From: Anabaena azotica FACHB-119
GTDB taxonomy: Bacteria; Cyanobacteriota; Cyanobacteriia; Cyanobacteriales; Nostocaceae
DNA length: 64,000 bases
Direction: 5' to 3'
Assembly (NCBI RefSeq): GCF_014697625.1
Contig: NZ_JACJSG010000026.1
Coordinates: 1 to 64,000, forward strand
Numbering within the stretch: position 1 is the first letter of the stretch; each line of letters begins with the position of its first letter. The position numbers and the translations under genes were made by a program. This document shows, piece after piece, positions 34,248-44,052 of this stretch. A model generated the notes under the pieces. The model searched no databases, was not told the DNA's origin, and was given only the letters and a program-made list of their open reading frames with translations.

Positions 34248-34721
34248 ATGGAAAGCGTCCAAAAAGTTGAGCAAGAGTTAAGCATAGTAGAAGATGGCAG
34301 ACAGGAACAGTCACAACAGACTATTCCTGACGAACTCAAAACAGACATTTTCAAAAAACTCAGAGGCGGATTTTTCCTAGTATTGGGATACCTTTTATCT
34401 CCCCTATGTTGGTGGAATGACTTGATAATTAATCTGCCCATCGCCTACGGTTTTGGTTATGTATGCAGTTTATTTTCCCCGAAGTTGTTCATACCTTCTG
34501 CAATTGCTGGTTATTGGATATCGAATGTGATAGGTATTCTCATGATGCAATTTGGGTCTCAGGATATGTTTCAAAAAGAACCTAAAGAACGCAACCTCAA
34601 AAAGGAAATCTTTTCTGGTTTGATATCTTCAACTGTGTATACTCTGGTGATTGTCGCCTTAATTCAGTTGAAAATTCTTGATGCACCTGATTTATTTTCT
34701 TCATTAGTTATTAGTCCATAG
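34248..34721 (+). CDS. Hypothetical membrane protein
   Basis: 157 residues. A glutamate/glutamine-rich N-terminus precedes about three or four membrane helices (GGFFLVLGYLLSPLCWW; LPIAYGFGYVCSLFSP; SAIAGYWISNVIGILMM; TVYTLVIVALIQL). No family recognised. The last residues (LVISP, stop) come from a TTAGTTATTAGTCCATAG repeat. A 148-bp MITE begins six bases after the stop codon. Confidence 0.55.
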   Translation: MESVQKVEQELSIVEDGRQEQSQQTIPDELKTDIFKKLRGGFFLVLGYLLSPLCWWNDLIINLPIAYGFGYVCSLFSPKLFIPSAIAGYWISNVIGILMMQFGSQDMFQKEPKERNLKKEIFSGLISSTVYTLVIVALIQLKILDAPDLFSSLVISP

Positions 34722-34726
34722 TCATC

Positions 34727-34874
34727 CTGACTTTTCACGTTATGTGGAAAAGCGCTCCGTCAGACCTAACCCCCCAGCCCCCTTCCCTACAAGGGAAGGG
34801 GGAGAAATCAAAGCCTCTCTCCTTGTAGGAGAGAAGAATGGAAGTGAGGTCTTCCAGATCCCGTGAAAAGTCAG
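34727..34874 (-). mobile_element. 148-bp MITE with 10-bp target duplication, copy 2
   Basis: Same family as 33362-33508 in the opposite orientation, with ends CTGACTTTTCACG and CGTGAAAAGTCAG. The flanking duplication CATAGTCATC is at 34717-34726 and 34875-34884. Partial end fragments of the family also occur at 43190-43258 and 52590-52617. Confidence 0.85.
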
Positions 34875-34884
34875 CATAGTCATC

Positions 34885-35349
34885 TATGTAGTTTTTTGGC
34901 GTTGCATATTTGTGGGATGGGCTGTCCAGCCCATCCTAAATTTTGATAAGCGATCGCACAAACATAGCAGATTTCAGCTAACAGAACAAAGCCATATACA
35001 AAAAGCCTTTTAAAGCTGTTCCCTGTCCCCTGGGAGTAAGCCAGTTGCTGATTTAACTTCTCTTAATAAATAAAAGCGATCGCCGACAGGGGGGCGGAAC
35101 GCCATCGCTGTCAGCTCGCTCGAAAATACCAAAGCTAATCATAGTTAAGACCAATTAATAAAATAACATACTTCTTCACAAAACTTAAGTAATTTTTGTA
35201 AAAAAATAGTTACAAACTCCTCAAACTCCCTCAGAATCAGCAGCCTAGTCACTTAGAAGCTGGGAAAAGAAGCAATTTCAGCAGATGTTATTGGCATTAC
35301 GGGTATAAGGGTTTTGCCGACCTACAGTCCTATACCCAAATCGTCCCTA
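34885..35349. other. Spacer with two hairpins
   Basis: 34915-34936 is a perfect 10-bp inverted repeat with a 2-base loop (GGATGGGCTG / CAGCCCATCC). 35070-35125 holds a palindromic GC-rich repeat around GCGATCGCCGACAGG. No gene. Confidence 0.5.
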
Positions 35350-36159
35350 TCACGCAGACCAAGTTTCGCGGAAGTCGGCGTAGAGTGTTAATCCACCATC
35401 AATAAATAGAGTTTGTCCGGTGATATATGCGGCTTCGTCGGATGCTAAAAAAGCGACGGCTGCGGCCATTTCCTCCGCCGTTCCCGCACGACCCATTGGG
35501 ATATGACTTTCGACAACTGCTTTCTTTTCGGGGTCGTTTGTCCAAGCTTCGTTGATGGGAGTGATAGTTGCGCCTGGAGCGATCGCATTGACGCGAATAC
35601 CCCGATTTGCATATTCTAGGGCTAGAGTTTTCGTCAGATTTTCCATTCCGCCTTTGCTGATAGAATAGCTAACATACATCGGTCGGGGAATAATTTCGTG
35701 AACACTGGAAACATTAATGATGATTCCCGCTTGATTTTGCGATAGCAAATATTTTATAGTTTCACGGGCGCATAGATAAGCACCCCGCAGATTTACCCCA
35801 ATGACTCTATCAAAGTCTTCTGTTTTGATTTCATGGGATGGACATTCGATTTGAATGCCAGCATTATTGACCAAAATATCAATACTGCCGAATTTATCAA
35901 CTACAGAATTGATCATGTTCACAATGTCTTCTTCCTTAGAGACATCACCCTGTATCAGTAGAGACTGAACACCGCAGTTATTGACATCGCCACAGGCTTT
36001 TTCCATTGCCATTTCTTCGGTATCTTCCGCCGCTTCGGGATCTTTGCGGTAATTAATAGCAATATTACAACCTTCTTGAGCCAAACGAATCGCGATCGCT
36101 TGTCCAATTCCCGAACTTCCACCTGTAATCAATGCGTTTTTTCCTTTTAATCCTTTCAT
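35350..36159 (-). CDS. Short-chain dehydrogenase, glucose 1-dehydrogenase-like
   Basis: A 269-residue classical SDR. The cofactor loop is TGGSSGIGQAIA, the structural motif NNAGIQ, the catalytic Ser in INVSSVHE, and the Tyr-x-x-x-Lys in YVSYSISKGG. The C-terminal IDGGLTLYADF is typical of the glucose 1-dehydrogenase branch. The reaction would be NAD(P)-dependent oxidation of a sugar or alcohol; the true substrate is not deducible. Single gene. Confidence 0.88.
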   Translation of the reverse strand: MKGLKGKNALITGGSSGIGQAIAIRLAQEGCNIAINYRKDPEAAEDTEEMAMEKACGDVNNCGVQSLLIQGDVSKEEDIVNMINSVVDKFGSIDILVNNAGIQIECPSHEIKTEDFDRVIGVNLRGAYLCARETIKYLLSQNQAGIIINVSSVHEIIPRPMYVSYSISKGGMENLTKTLALEYANRGIRVNAIAPGATITPINEAWTNDPEKKAVVESHIPMGRAGTAEEMAAAVAFLASDEAAYITGQTLFIDGGLTLYADFRETWSA

Positions 36160-36908
36160 AGCATTTTTCCTTTATTAATCAACTAATTTCTGTCTTATTG
36201 GGTAATGCGGAGAATTTTGTCCTGCTGTGATGGGCGAGGGAATTGCCATCACAATTACTAGTATCGAGTTTTAACTTGCAAAACAATCAACCTGCCAATT
36301 TTCGTCAGGGTTTAACTAATGTTTGTATTTTTATCAATCAAAATAATCACGACCACCTTATCGAGAGCTAATTTTTATTACATCTATCTCTAGACTTAAT
36401 ATATAAATTAAAGTATGGCAACCATTAGCAAATTAATAAAAGGTTGACCCATTTCTTTTTCTAAAAACTCTTCTAAAAGTGCTACTAGTGTTGGTGTGAT
36501 AGATTCTTTATTACGAACGCTTAAACAAAATTTTGGTGGTGTTGTTAACCAATTTATATTAGTTAAGATAAAAATATAAGATTTATAGCAATCCCCTGAT
36601 AGGTTAGGACACCGACTAAGCATAAAATGCCTATAAGAACAGGCTTTAAAGACTGTTACCTGTAACCTGTTATATCATGTCCGCCTAATTAGTTGTAATT
36701 CGGTGCATCTGTGCAAAAAGGTGAAAAGTCTTTCTCCCCCTGCCCCCTTGCAGTCTTAATGATAAGTCTTTTACCGGACACGATATTACCTGTCCCCTAC
36801 TATAAATATTTGGTAAAAGAAAAAAGGAGCGGTGTTTCTCCACTCCCATTTAAGGCACGCGATAGATGAAATTTAATATCTCAAGGCAAGTTTATTTTGG
36901 GTAGCCAA
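36160..36908. other. Spacer with a dispersed repeat
   Basis: No supported gene. A minus-strand frame at 36408-36623 has no family features. 36665-36793 carries the repeat described separately. Confidence 0.4.
36665..36793. repeat. Inverted-repeat element with ACCTGTTATATCA-type ends, copy 2
   Basis: Left end ACCTGTTATATCATGTCCGC; right end GGACACGATATTACCTGT, nearly complementary. About 129 bp, shorter inside than the copy at 28135-28296. The following base run CCCC..TATAAATATTT is also shared with the other copy. Confidence 0.6.
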
Positions 36909-37250
36909 TTAACTTTGATAGGGGCGTGGTAACTGGCGTAGTTTATGGGCAGTATCTTGTTCACTATTGTTTTTTCTGCCATATCCCCAACCCAAGATGC
37001 GGCGATATTCGCCCATAATGCCGCTTGCAATTAACTCATCCTCATTAACGGGAATCTCGGTATGAGACTCAGGCGCAACGTAGAGGGCATCAGCAGGACA
37101 ATATGCCTCACACATAAAACAAGTTTGACAGTCTTCCTTGCGAGCGATCGCAGGTGGTTCGTCAGGAACTGCATCAAAGACGTTGGTAGGACAAACTTGG
37201 ACGCACAAGTTGCAATTGATACATAGTTTATGGCTGACAAGCTCAATCAT
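36909..37250 (-). CDS. Two-cluster 4Fe-4S ferredoxin-like protein
   Basis: A 113-residue protein with two cysteine sets, C-INC-NLC-VQVCP and C-QTC-FMC-EAYCP, each able to hold a [4Fe-4S] cluster. The C-terminal extension (EYRRILGWGYGRK) is helical and basic. Its start overlaps the flavoprotein stop by four bases (37247-37250), so they are translationally coupled. The protein probably passes electrons to or from the flavoprotein, like AprB in the adenylylsulfate reductase-type pairs. Confidence 0.85.
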   Translation of the reverse strand: MIELVSHKLCINCNLCVQVCPTNVFDAVPDEPPAIARKEDCQTCFMCEAYCPADALYVAPESHTEIPVNEDELIASGIMGEYRRILGWGYGRKNNSEQDTAHKLRQLPRPYQS

Positions 37251-38887
37251 AATCCGCTCCGGCTAGGACTTGAATAGGTGAATACTGGTGTTGTGGCAAC
37301 AGCTTTTGTAATCCAATCACGTCTAACCCAGAGCTTGTCTAAGCCGCCTGTGGCTTGGTAATAACGCTGATTGGGGTCGGTTTCGGGATAGTCTACGCGG
37401 ATGTGTTCGCTGCGGCTTTCTGTGCGATGTAAGGCGCTAAAGTATGCCCACCTTGCTACAGCCGTTAGCGCCACCGCTCGACGGGAAAATTCCACATCGC
37501 GCACTGTCTCCTGTTTCGGCTTACCTTGTACCTGTTGCCACAACGTTTCTAACTTGGCGAGAGAATCCAAAAGCCCTTGTTCAGAACGCAGATAATTCTT
37601 TTCCAACGGGAACATCTGAGCTTGTACACCGCGTACAATTGCCTCATTATCGTATGTTTCCGCAGTGGGAGAAGCAGAACGCCATCCCACCTGACCAGTT
37701 CCACGGGCAACCCGTTCATTAGCATGAGCGCCCAAACTCTTGGCAAAGGCTGCTGCACCTTCTCCAGCCCATTGCCCTGTGGAGATTGCCCAAGCCGCAT
37801 TGGGGCCACCACCCCCAGAAGCTAAACCTGCTAGAAATTCCCGTGATGCAGCATCACCAGCAGCGTAAAGACCAGGGACTGTTGTGGCGCAAGTTTCATC
37901 GATAATCCGAATCCCACCTGTACCCCTAACTGTACCTTCCAAAACCAGGGTAACAGGGACTCGCTCTGTATAGGGGTCAATGCCAGCTTTTTTATAGGGT
38001 AGAAAAGCGATGAAATGAGACTTTTCAATCACTGCTTGAACTTCCGGCGTGGCTTTATCCAGACGAGCATAAACCGAACCTTTCATCAAGGCATGAGGTA
38101 GAAAAGCGGGATCACGCCGACCATTGACATAGCCACCTAAATCATTCCCTGCTTCATCAGTATAACTAGCCCAGCCAAAAGGAACCCCCCGCGTCACCGT
38201 GGCGTTGAAAGCTGTTGAGATGGCGTAGTGATTAGAAGCTTCCATACTGGAGAGTTCGCCACCAGCCTCCACAGCCATCAGCATTCCATCACCTGTATTA
38301 GTATTGCAACCCAAGGCTTTACTCAAGAATGCACAACCGCCATTCGCCATAACTACCGCCGCCGCACGAACAGTATAGGCGCGATGATGTTGTCTCTGTA
38401 TCCCTCTGGCTCCAGCTACTGAGCCGTCATCAGCTAATAAAAGCTCTAGCGCCGGACTTTGGTCGAGAATTTGCACCCCAACACGCAAGAGGTTTTTACG
38501 AAGTACCCGCATATATTCAGGGCCATAGTAACTCTGACGCACCGATTCGCCGTTTTCTTTGGGGAAACGATAGCCCCAATTTTCTACTAAAAGCAAACTC
38601 AGCCAAGTTTTTTCGATGACACGTTCAATCCAGCGTAGGTTGGCAAGGTCTTTGCCTATGCGATAACGTTCCTGTAGAACTTTGTCCCAATGTTCGGGAG
38701 AAGGAGCCATGATGCCGTTACCACTTGCAGCAGCAGCACCGCTTGTACCCAAAAAACCTTTATCAGCAATGATGACTTTCACACCTTGAGCTGCGGCTGC
38801 CCATGCTGCCCATGCGGCGGCGGGGCCGCCACCAATTACTAGCACATCAGCAGTTAATTGTAGTTCATTTTCCTTATATGTTACCAA
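37247..38887 (-). CDS. FAD-dependent oxidoreductase of the fumarate reductase/AprA type
   Basis: A 546-residue flavoprotein. The FAD site is VLVIGGGPAAAWAAWAAAA at residues 15-33, followed by GTSGAAAASGNGI, and the second flavin region GLYAAGDAASREFLAGLASG near residue 345. The layout fits the succinate dehydrogenase/fumarate reductase/AprA superfamily. It forms an operon with the ferredoxin that follows. The substrate is unknown; sulfur metabolism is one possibility because AprA-like proteins pair with such ferredoxins. Confidence 0.85.
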   Translation of the reverse strand: MVTYKENELQLTADVLVIGGGPAAAWAAWAAAAQGVKVIIADKGFLGTSGAAAASGNGIMAPSPEHWDKVLQERYRIGKDLANLRWIERVIEKTWLSLLLVENWGYRFPKENGESVRQSYYGPEYMRVLRKNLLRVGVQILDQSPALELLLADDGSVAGARGIQRQHHRAYTVRAAAVVMANGGCAFLSKALGCNTNTGDGMLMAVEAGGELSSMEASNHYAISTAFNATVTRGVPFGWASYTDEAGNDLGGYVNGRRDPAFLPHALMKGSVYARLDKATPEVQAVIEKSHFIAFLPYKKAGIDPYTERVPVTLVLEGTVRGTGGIRIIDETCATTVPGLYAAGDAASREFLAGLASGGGGPNAAWAISTGQWAGEGAAAFAKSLGAHANERVARGTGQVGWRSASPTAETYDNEAIVRGVQAQMFPLEKNYLRSEQGLLDSLAKLETLWQQVQGKPKQETVRDVEFSRRAVALTAVARWAYFSALHRTESRSEHIRVDYPETDPNQRYYQATGGLDKLWVRRDWITKAVATTPVFTYSSPSRSGL

Positions 38888-39084
38888 TTGCCTGTCCTCC
38901 TTATCTTCTGCATTATCGATATAATTTTTTTGGAGTTACTGATGGAAAATATGAATTTGCATCACGCAAAGGCGCAAAGTCACAAAGAAAAATAAAAGTT
39001 AATTTGATGTTTCATGTTTTGATTCAGGAATACAATTCTTTTATGATTTAGTTACTAGTCCACTTCAATTAGGAGAATCTCAAT

Positions 39085-40122
39085 ATGACAGCCTTACAAA
39101 TTGTGGACGAAAAGTTTTCACAAGTTCCCATCATTGATATTAGTGCGCTGGTTTCTCAAACTATAAATTCTTCACCTACAACACCACAAGATTGTGATTT
39201 AGTCGCGAAACAAATCAGACAAGCCTGTGAGGATTACGGTTTTTTCTATATAGTTGGGCATGGAGTTGATGAAGAATTACAAAATCAGTTAGAACATCTT
39301 AGTCAACAGTTTTTTCAACAAGATTTGGAAACTAAATTGAAGATGCGTATGGCTCTTGGTGGTAGAGCTTGGCGAGGGTATTTTCCTGTGGGTAACGAGT
39401 TAACATCAGGTAAACCCGACTTAAAAGAGGGCATTTACTTTGGTGCAGAACTATCAGAAAATCACCCATTGGTGCAAGCTGGTGTGCCAATGCACGGTCA
39501 CAATCTTTTTCCATCTAATATTCCCCAATTTAGGGAAACTGTGCTTGCTTATATGGAGTCGATGACTCAACTCGGACACACAATCATGGCGGGAATTGCT
39601 CTGAGTTTAGGATTAACAGAGTCTTACTTTGCCGACCGTTATACAAAAGACCCATTGATATTATTTCGGATTTTTAATTACCCTCCTAAGTCATCGTTAC
39701 CTAGTTCTGAATGGGGTGTTGGTGAGCATACTGATTATGGAGTTTTAACTATTCTCAAACAAGATAATGTAGGTGGATTACAAGTCAAATCAAAGTCTGG
39801 TTGGATAGATGCTCCTCCTATTCCTGGTTCCTTTATCTGCAACATCGGGGATATGCTCGATCGCATGACTCAAGGACTATATCGCTCAACAGCCCACCGC
39901 GTTGTCAACCTATCCACAAGTCATCGTCTTTCTTTCCCGTTCTTCTTTGACCCCAATTTTCATGTTGAAGTCAAACCGATCGCACTCAATGACATAGTAG
40001 TGAATGATGATAAAAGCGATCGCTCTTATCAAGCCAGTGTTCACGTTCGCGGTACATACGGCGATTATCTGTTAAACAAGGTGTCTAAGGTATTCCCTCA
40101 GTTGCGTCAAACAGTGTTTTAG
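39085..40122 (+). CDS. 2-oxoglutarate/Fe(II) oxygenase, isopenicillin N synthase family
   Basis: A 345-residue enzyme. The N-terminal DIOX_N part has VPIIDISALV and GFFYIVGHGVDEEL. The iron ligands are His and Asp in GEHTDYGVLTIL and His in STAHRVVN; the 2-oxoglutarate-binding R-x-S is in HRLSFPFF. Members oxidise small metabolites, with wide substrate range. It is divergent from the flavoprotein operon and convergent with the GST gene. AGGAG lies eleven bases before the ATG. Confidence 0.88.
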   Translation: MTALQIVDEKFSQVPIIDISALVSQTINSSPTTPQDCDLVAKQIRQACEDYGFFYIVGHGVDEELQNQLEHLSQQFFQQDLETKLKMRMALGGRAWRGYFPVGNELTSGKPDLKEGIYFGAELSENHPLVQAGVPMHGHNLFPSNIPQFRETVLAYMESMTQLGHTIMAGIALSLGLTESYFADRYTKDPLILFRIFNYPPKSSLPSSEWGVGEHTDYGVLTILKQDNVGGLQVKSKSGWIDAPPIPGSFICNIGDMLDRMTQGLYRSTAHRVVNLSTSHRLSFPFFFDPNFHVEVKPIALNDIVVNDDKSDRSYQASVHVRGTYGDYLLNKVSKVFPQLRQTVF

Positions 40123-40126
40123 GGGG

Positions 40127-40207
40127 GGACTGGGGACTGGGGACTGGGGACTGGGGACTGGGGAGATGAGGGAGAACAACTGTTAACTGTTAACTGATAA
40201 CTGATAA
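40127..40207. repeat. GGGGACT tandem repeat and STRR
   Basis: 40127-40164 holds five GGGGACT units, 40176-40207 TTAACTG/TAACTGA units, lying between the convergent oxygenase and GST genes. Confidence 0.8.
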
Positions 40208-40210
40208 CTC

Positions 40211-41431
40211 CTAATACACCGATGTCAACAACTTATCTATCGCGGCGCGGAATGCTGTGGCTGCACCAGCACTCATATCACGAGGCGCACAGATGCGATT
40301 TCTGAGATACGCTAAAGTAATCGCCCCCACAGCAGCGAAGACAGGATCAATATTGCTATTTTTACCACCAGTCCGACCACCCGGTAAATTTTGCCCATTG
40401 CTATGAATGAGATAATCAGCCAGTTGTCGCAGGTGAAAATCAACGGCTTCCTTGACTGTGGTAAAATCACCATCTGCGGCTAATGCTTGAACTCCAGAGT
40501 TTTTGATAATATCTGCGATCGCCACTTCTCGATTATCGCTCAGTCTCTCGGCTGCTTCGGCTCGATATTCAATCTTCTCGCTATCGGCTGCATCCAGAGG
40601 TAAAGGATTTCCAATTGGTTCCACTCCCCATCGACGACGCAACAGTAAATTGTTGGTGATATTATCTGACTTGACTCTGTGATATGCAGGACGTTGATTG
40701 AGTGCTGCAAACCAAGCATTAATTCGAGGAAAGCGCGGATTTCCTTTGAGGTGATAGCCTCGATACACAGGTAAATTAGCCGCTAATCTATCTAAATGCG
40801 GGCTATACATAATATCTACTAAGCTAAATGTACTGACGAAGAAGGGGCCGGGATATTTAGCTAAAGTTTGCTCAAGTTCATCTAATTTAGTTTCAAATGC
40901 TGTTTGTAACTTTGCCAATTCATCAGCATCGCTTGGTGCTTCTCGCAAGAATTTATAGGCAATATCTCTAAACCCGTTAGTCTCGGCTTCTTCTACTAAC
41001 TGTCTTGCAGCAGCGTTTTCTTCGGGATTTTCTGGTAATAATGCAGGAGTGGGAAATCTTGCTTCTAAAGCTAACAGAATATCTTTGGATTCATATATTA
41101 ACTTTCCCTCGATTTTTGCAGCCGGGACAAGGGTTGTGGGAACTAGGTCTGTGTACCATTTGGGTTTATTACTTAAATCAATAAACTCGGTAGCAAAGGG
41201 AATTTCTTTTTCTTCTAATGCAAACCAAACTCGCTCACAAAAAGGACACCAAGAGTTAGTATCTCGATATAGCAGAACTGGTGGTTCTGTGTTTGGAGGA
41301 AGTTTATGTAAGCTGCTGGGAACTGGTGCAGTGGAAGGAGATTGTCCAGGTCTTTTAACTCTACGCGCTGGGGTATTTTTTCTCGCAGTTTCTAATAGTT
41401 CTTCCCAACTGGATATTGTATGAATAGACAT
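40211..41431 (-). CDS. Glutathione S-transferase-family protein
   Basis: A 406-residue protein. An N-terminal extension precedes a thioredoxin-like GST domain with the redox motif CPFC (NSWCPFCERVWFALEEKEIP), the cis-proline region LVPAAKIEGKLIYESKDIL, and an all-helical C-terminal domain. The length is about 150 residues more than ordinary GSTs. The C-P-F-C site suggests omega-class or dehydroascorbate-reductase-like chemistry. It follows the methyltransferase by two bases, so they form an operon. Confidence 0.85.
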   Translation of the reverse strand: MSIHTISSWEELLETARKNTPARRVKRPGQSPSTAPVPSSLHKLPPNTEPPVLLYRDTNSWCPFCERVWFALEEKEIPFATEFIDLSNKPKWYTDLVPTTLVPAAKIEGKLIYESKDILLALEARFPTPALLPENPEENAAARQLVEEAETNGFRDIAYKFLREAPSDADELAKLQTAFETKLDELEQTLAKYPGPFFVSTFSLVDIMYSPHLDRLAANLPVYRGYHLKGNPRFPRINAWFAALNQRPAYHRVKSDNITNNLLLRRRWGVEPIGNPLPLDAADSEKIEYRAEAAERLSDNREVAIADIIKNSGVQALAADGDFTTVKEAVDFHLRQLADYLIHSNGQNLPGGRTGGKNSNIDPVFAAVGAITLAYLRNRICAPRDMSAGAATAFRAAIDKLLTSVY

Positions 41432-41433
41432 TT

Positions 41434-42090
41434 TTACCTCGCTTTACTAGGAACGCCAGAAAACACAAATAATTGTTGCTCTTTGGGTTGAGGTAAGTTT
41501 TCACCTATGTATTGATGAAGACCTACAGCCATATCTCCTGTAGCTGTGAGTTGAAAATTTACTTCCTCAAATTGAGATGCAAAGAGAATTTTTCGCACAT
41601 TATCAGAGTAAGGAATACCGTTAGTATGTCCACGAGTCCAGATGAAAAAAGCACCTGTTTTACTCAGATAACTTAAGTTATCTATTAAGCGCTTGAGTTC
41701 TCTATCATCAGCTAGATGACCTAAGACACCGCAAACAATCACAATATCTGCTGGTACTGCACCGATGTAGTTATTGGCGATCGCAGCATCACCATTAATA
41801 AACTCAATTTGCTTGGCTAAACCTAAAGTTTCTATAGTTGCTCGTCCACGTTCAACTAATTGGGGGTTGAGTTCCACCAGTCTTGCAGAAACATCTTGCT
41901 TGCGGGGGTGATTTTTTAAGGTTCCCAGCAAATCTCTGCCATCACCAGCGCAAACACTCACCACCCGAATATTGCCATTTGGGGACGCATTCAAGCTATA
42001 AGCAATAAATTCCCGCACGATTTCTAGACGCTGCTGCAATGTTGGCTCAGTGTTATAGAGTTCGTGCCATTCATACCAATCTTTTGGCAT
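41434..42090 (-). CDS. Class I SAM-dependent methyltransferase
   Basis: 218 residues. The SAM-binding part has NIRVVSVCAGDGRDLLGTL (motif I), an acidic VELNPQL (motif II) and ADIVIVCGVLGHLAD (motif III/IV). The start MPKDWYEWHELYNTEP has a typical preceding helix. The substrate is unknown. It is the first gene of an operon with the GST gene two bases downstream. Confidence 0.85.
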   Translation of the reverse strand: MPKDWYEWHELYNTEPTLQQRLEIVREFIAYSLNASPNGNIRVVSVCAGDGRDLLGTLKNHPRKQDVSARLVELNPQLVERGRATIETLGLAKQIEFINGDAAIANNYIGAVPADIVIVCGVLGHLADDRELKRLIDNLSYLSKTGAFFIWTRGHTNGIPYSDNVRKILFASQFEEVNFQLTATGDMAVGLHQYIGENLPQPKEQQLFVFSGVPSKAR

Positions 42091-42479
42091 AAGCGGTGAT
42101 TTCCAATTTGATGCACACTGTGTATTTATAAACTACGGTTAATCAGTCGATTAACAGTATTTTGTGGATAAAGGCAGAGTATCACAGATATTTGCATAAA
42201 ATCAAGGCTACTGAGTTTTTCGCCCAGATGCAGAACAGGTTTGCAGCGTCTCTTATATTTATAGGGTAGGCAAGATACCTACCCTATAAAATTTATTATA
42301 TTAAATATGTAGTTTTTAATGGCAAAGTACTGTATAATTCAGGTCATCTACCATAGCTAGTGCGATGGCGCAAGCGCCCAGCGTAGCTGATCGCCCATTT
42401 CCCAGGTGGCAAAATCCGACTATTACCCATCACAGCTAAAAGCCTACTGCCAGCAATCAAAAATAAGCAAACTTTTAAC
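42091..42479. other. Spacer upstream of the methyltransferase operon
   Basis: No gene. A TAGGGTAGGCAAG / CTACCCTAT inverted repeat lies near 42260-42292, and a GC-rich GCGCAAGCGCCCAGCG repeat near 42367. Confidence 0.4.
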
Positions 42480-42773
42480 TTAGGCAGATAATTCTGATAT
42501 TACGTAAGAAAGAGTTACAGCAAACATCACTAACAGAACAGGAATTATAGTACTAACCTCTAATTTACGCTGTTTAAAGATTTCAATTAGAGACATTGGC
42601 ACAATCAAAGGCCAGAAAACAGTTGTGATTAAACACATTACAAAGCTTAAAAACTTATCTTCGGGAGAGGAAGTAGGATGACGCAGAGCAAAGCTTACCC
42701 AGTTAGTAAAAAAATAGCAAGTCATCAGTAAATAGCTAATAAGTAAAGTTAATTGTATTTGATTCATGACCAT
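42480..42773 (-). CDS. Small hypothetical membrane protein
   Basis: 97 residues with three hydrophobic segments (LTLLISYLLMTCYFFTNWV; FLSFVMCLITTVFWPLIVP; IIPVLLVMFAVTLSYVI). No family recognised. The start may be at Met3 (42767). Isolated gene. Confidence 0.5.
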   Translation of the reverse strand: MVMNQIQLTLLISYLLMTCYFFTNWVSFALRHPTSSPEDKFLSFVMCLITTVFWPLIVPMSLIEIFKQRKLEVSTIIPVLLVMFAVTLSYVISELSA

Positions 42774-43308
42774 GCCTCATAAGTTACATTAATTATTACC
42801 CCAAAATAACTTGATCCAATTAATTACACAACTGATTTAATAGCAAAAAATCAAAAATTTACAGCAAATACAAATTATTTTTAAAGAAATAGACCTTGCA
42901 GATAACTTCAGATGCTTAAAGTCTCAGACATACCATATAAGAAGCTTGAAAAGCTTATACCGTTTCTTCATGAAGATGCACTTTATTCTGCACCGTAGAG
43001 ACGTTGCGTGCAACGTCTCTACATTATTTATTGGGTGCAGCTTCATAAAGAATTGGTATTAGGCGCAGAATTAGCGATGTCATAGCTCAGGGTATGCTGA
43101 TAATTAAAGTGGCACAATTAACAGCACATAAGAACATTACCATCATTATTAAAAACTATGATTATAATAAATTTTATACTAGGTTCAAGGGAAGGGGGAG
43201 TAATCAAAGCCTCTTTGCTAAAAACAGAGAGGTCTTTCAGATACCGTGAAAAGTCAGAGCAGCCTTTACCCTTTCCCCTTCCTATGAACTAATGACTAAT
43301 AACTATCT
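42774..43308. other. Spacer with repeat fragments
   Basis: Contains the second copy of the GTAGAGACGTTGC element (42957-43060) and, at 43190-43258, an end fragment of the MITE family found at 33362 and 34727 (CGTGAAAAGTCAG). No gene. Confidence 0.5.
42957..43060. repeat. Dispersed element around a GTAGAGACGTTGC palindrome, copy 2
   Basis: 104 bp, the reverse complement of the element at 30065-30167 with a few substitutions; the centre reads GTAGAGACGTTGCG / TGCAACGTCTCTAC. Confidence 0.75.
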
Positions 43309-44052
43309 TCAAACCCATTTACCATAGCAACGAGCTGTGATAAAGTAGGGGTGAAAAACTTCTAAAAAATTACTCTGAATGGTCTTGAAGAAAGTATTAA
43401 CTACTTCAGGCTCATCTAGATGAAAGGGATGCTCTTGATTAAACCCTTTAAAGAAATACCAGTTAAGAATCATTTTCCCCTCTGGTTGTAGAATTTGATA
43501 GAATTGTAAAAGTTGCTGACTAGGGTCAGGCAAATGCTCTAAAACATCAAAAGATACAATAGTATCAAAACTCTGATTTGGGGGAATTTCCTGAGTAATC
43601 ACAATTTTGTTGCTCAGTCCTAGTTGCTCTGAGCGATAACGTACAAAATCACGACTTACAGGATTAAGATCACAATAAATAACTTGTTCGACTTGAGGAC
43701 AAAGAGCAGCAGCGATAGTATGAGTGCCAATACCACCGCCAAAATCTAACACCACACCTTGAGCATGGTCAGCAATTAATCTGATTGTATCTTCAATGTA
43801 GTCAGAACTTCTTAAATGCCACGCTCCCAACTCAAATAAATAAAGCTCCCCTACTCTGTCACGATAAAAAGCAGTAGCCTGTTCCCAATCAAAATTTTCT
43901 TGACCCAACTGGGTTAGTTGTGTTTGACCAGTTGCTAATTTCATCTCTAGAGTTTCTGCATCTAGATGCAGAAATCCTTGTAGATGTTGTTTTAAATTAA
44001 ATGAACTATCCAAATAAGGTTTTAGGAAAGATGGAGCTGATATTGTACTCAT
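43309..44052 (-). CDS. Class I SAM-dependent methyltransferase
   Basis: 247 residues from the ATG at 44052 (MSTISAPSFLKPYLD). The open frame continues upstream to 44310 but that part is the IS-like remnant and not methyltransferase sequence, so the internal start is chosen. SAM motifs: VVLDFGGGIGTHT (motif I), IYCDLNPVS (acidic), TIVSFDVLEHLPDP (motif IV). It resembles ubiquinone/tocopherol-type or generic small-molecule methyltransferases; substrate unknown. Confidence 0.85.
   Translation of the reverse strand: MSTISAPSFLKPYLDSSFNLKQHLQGFLHLDAETLEMKLATGQTQLTQLGQENFDWEQATAFYRDRVGELYLFELGAWHLRSSDYIEDTIRLIADHAQGVVLDFGGGIGTHTIAAALCPQVEQVIYCDLNPVSRDFVRYRSEQLGLSNKIVITQEIPPNQSFDTIVSFDVLEHLPDPSQQLLQFYQILQPEGKMILNWYFFKGFNQEHPFHLDEPEVVNTFFKTIQSNFLEVFHPYFITARCYGKWV

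Noticed and set aside
36408..36623. Minus-strand 71-codon ORF
   Set aside because: Starts in repeat-like sequence and has no recognisable motif; probably chance.
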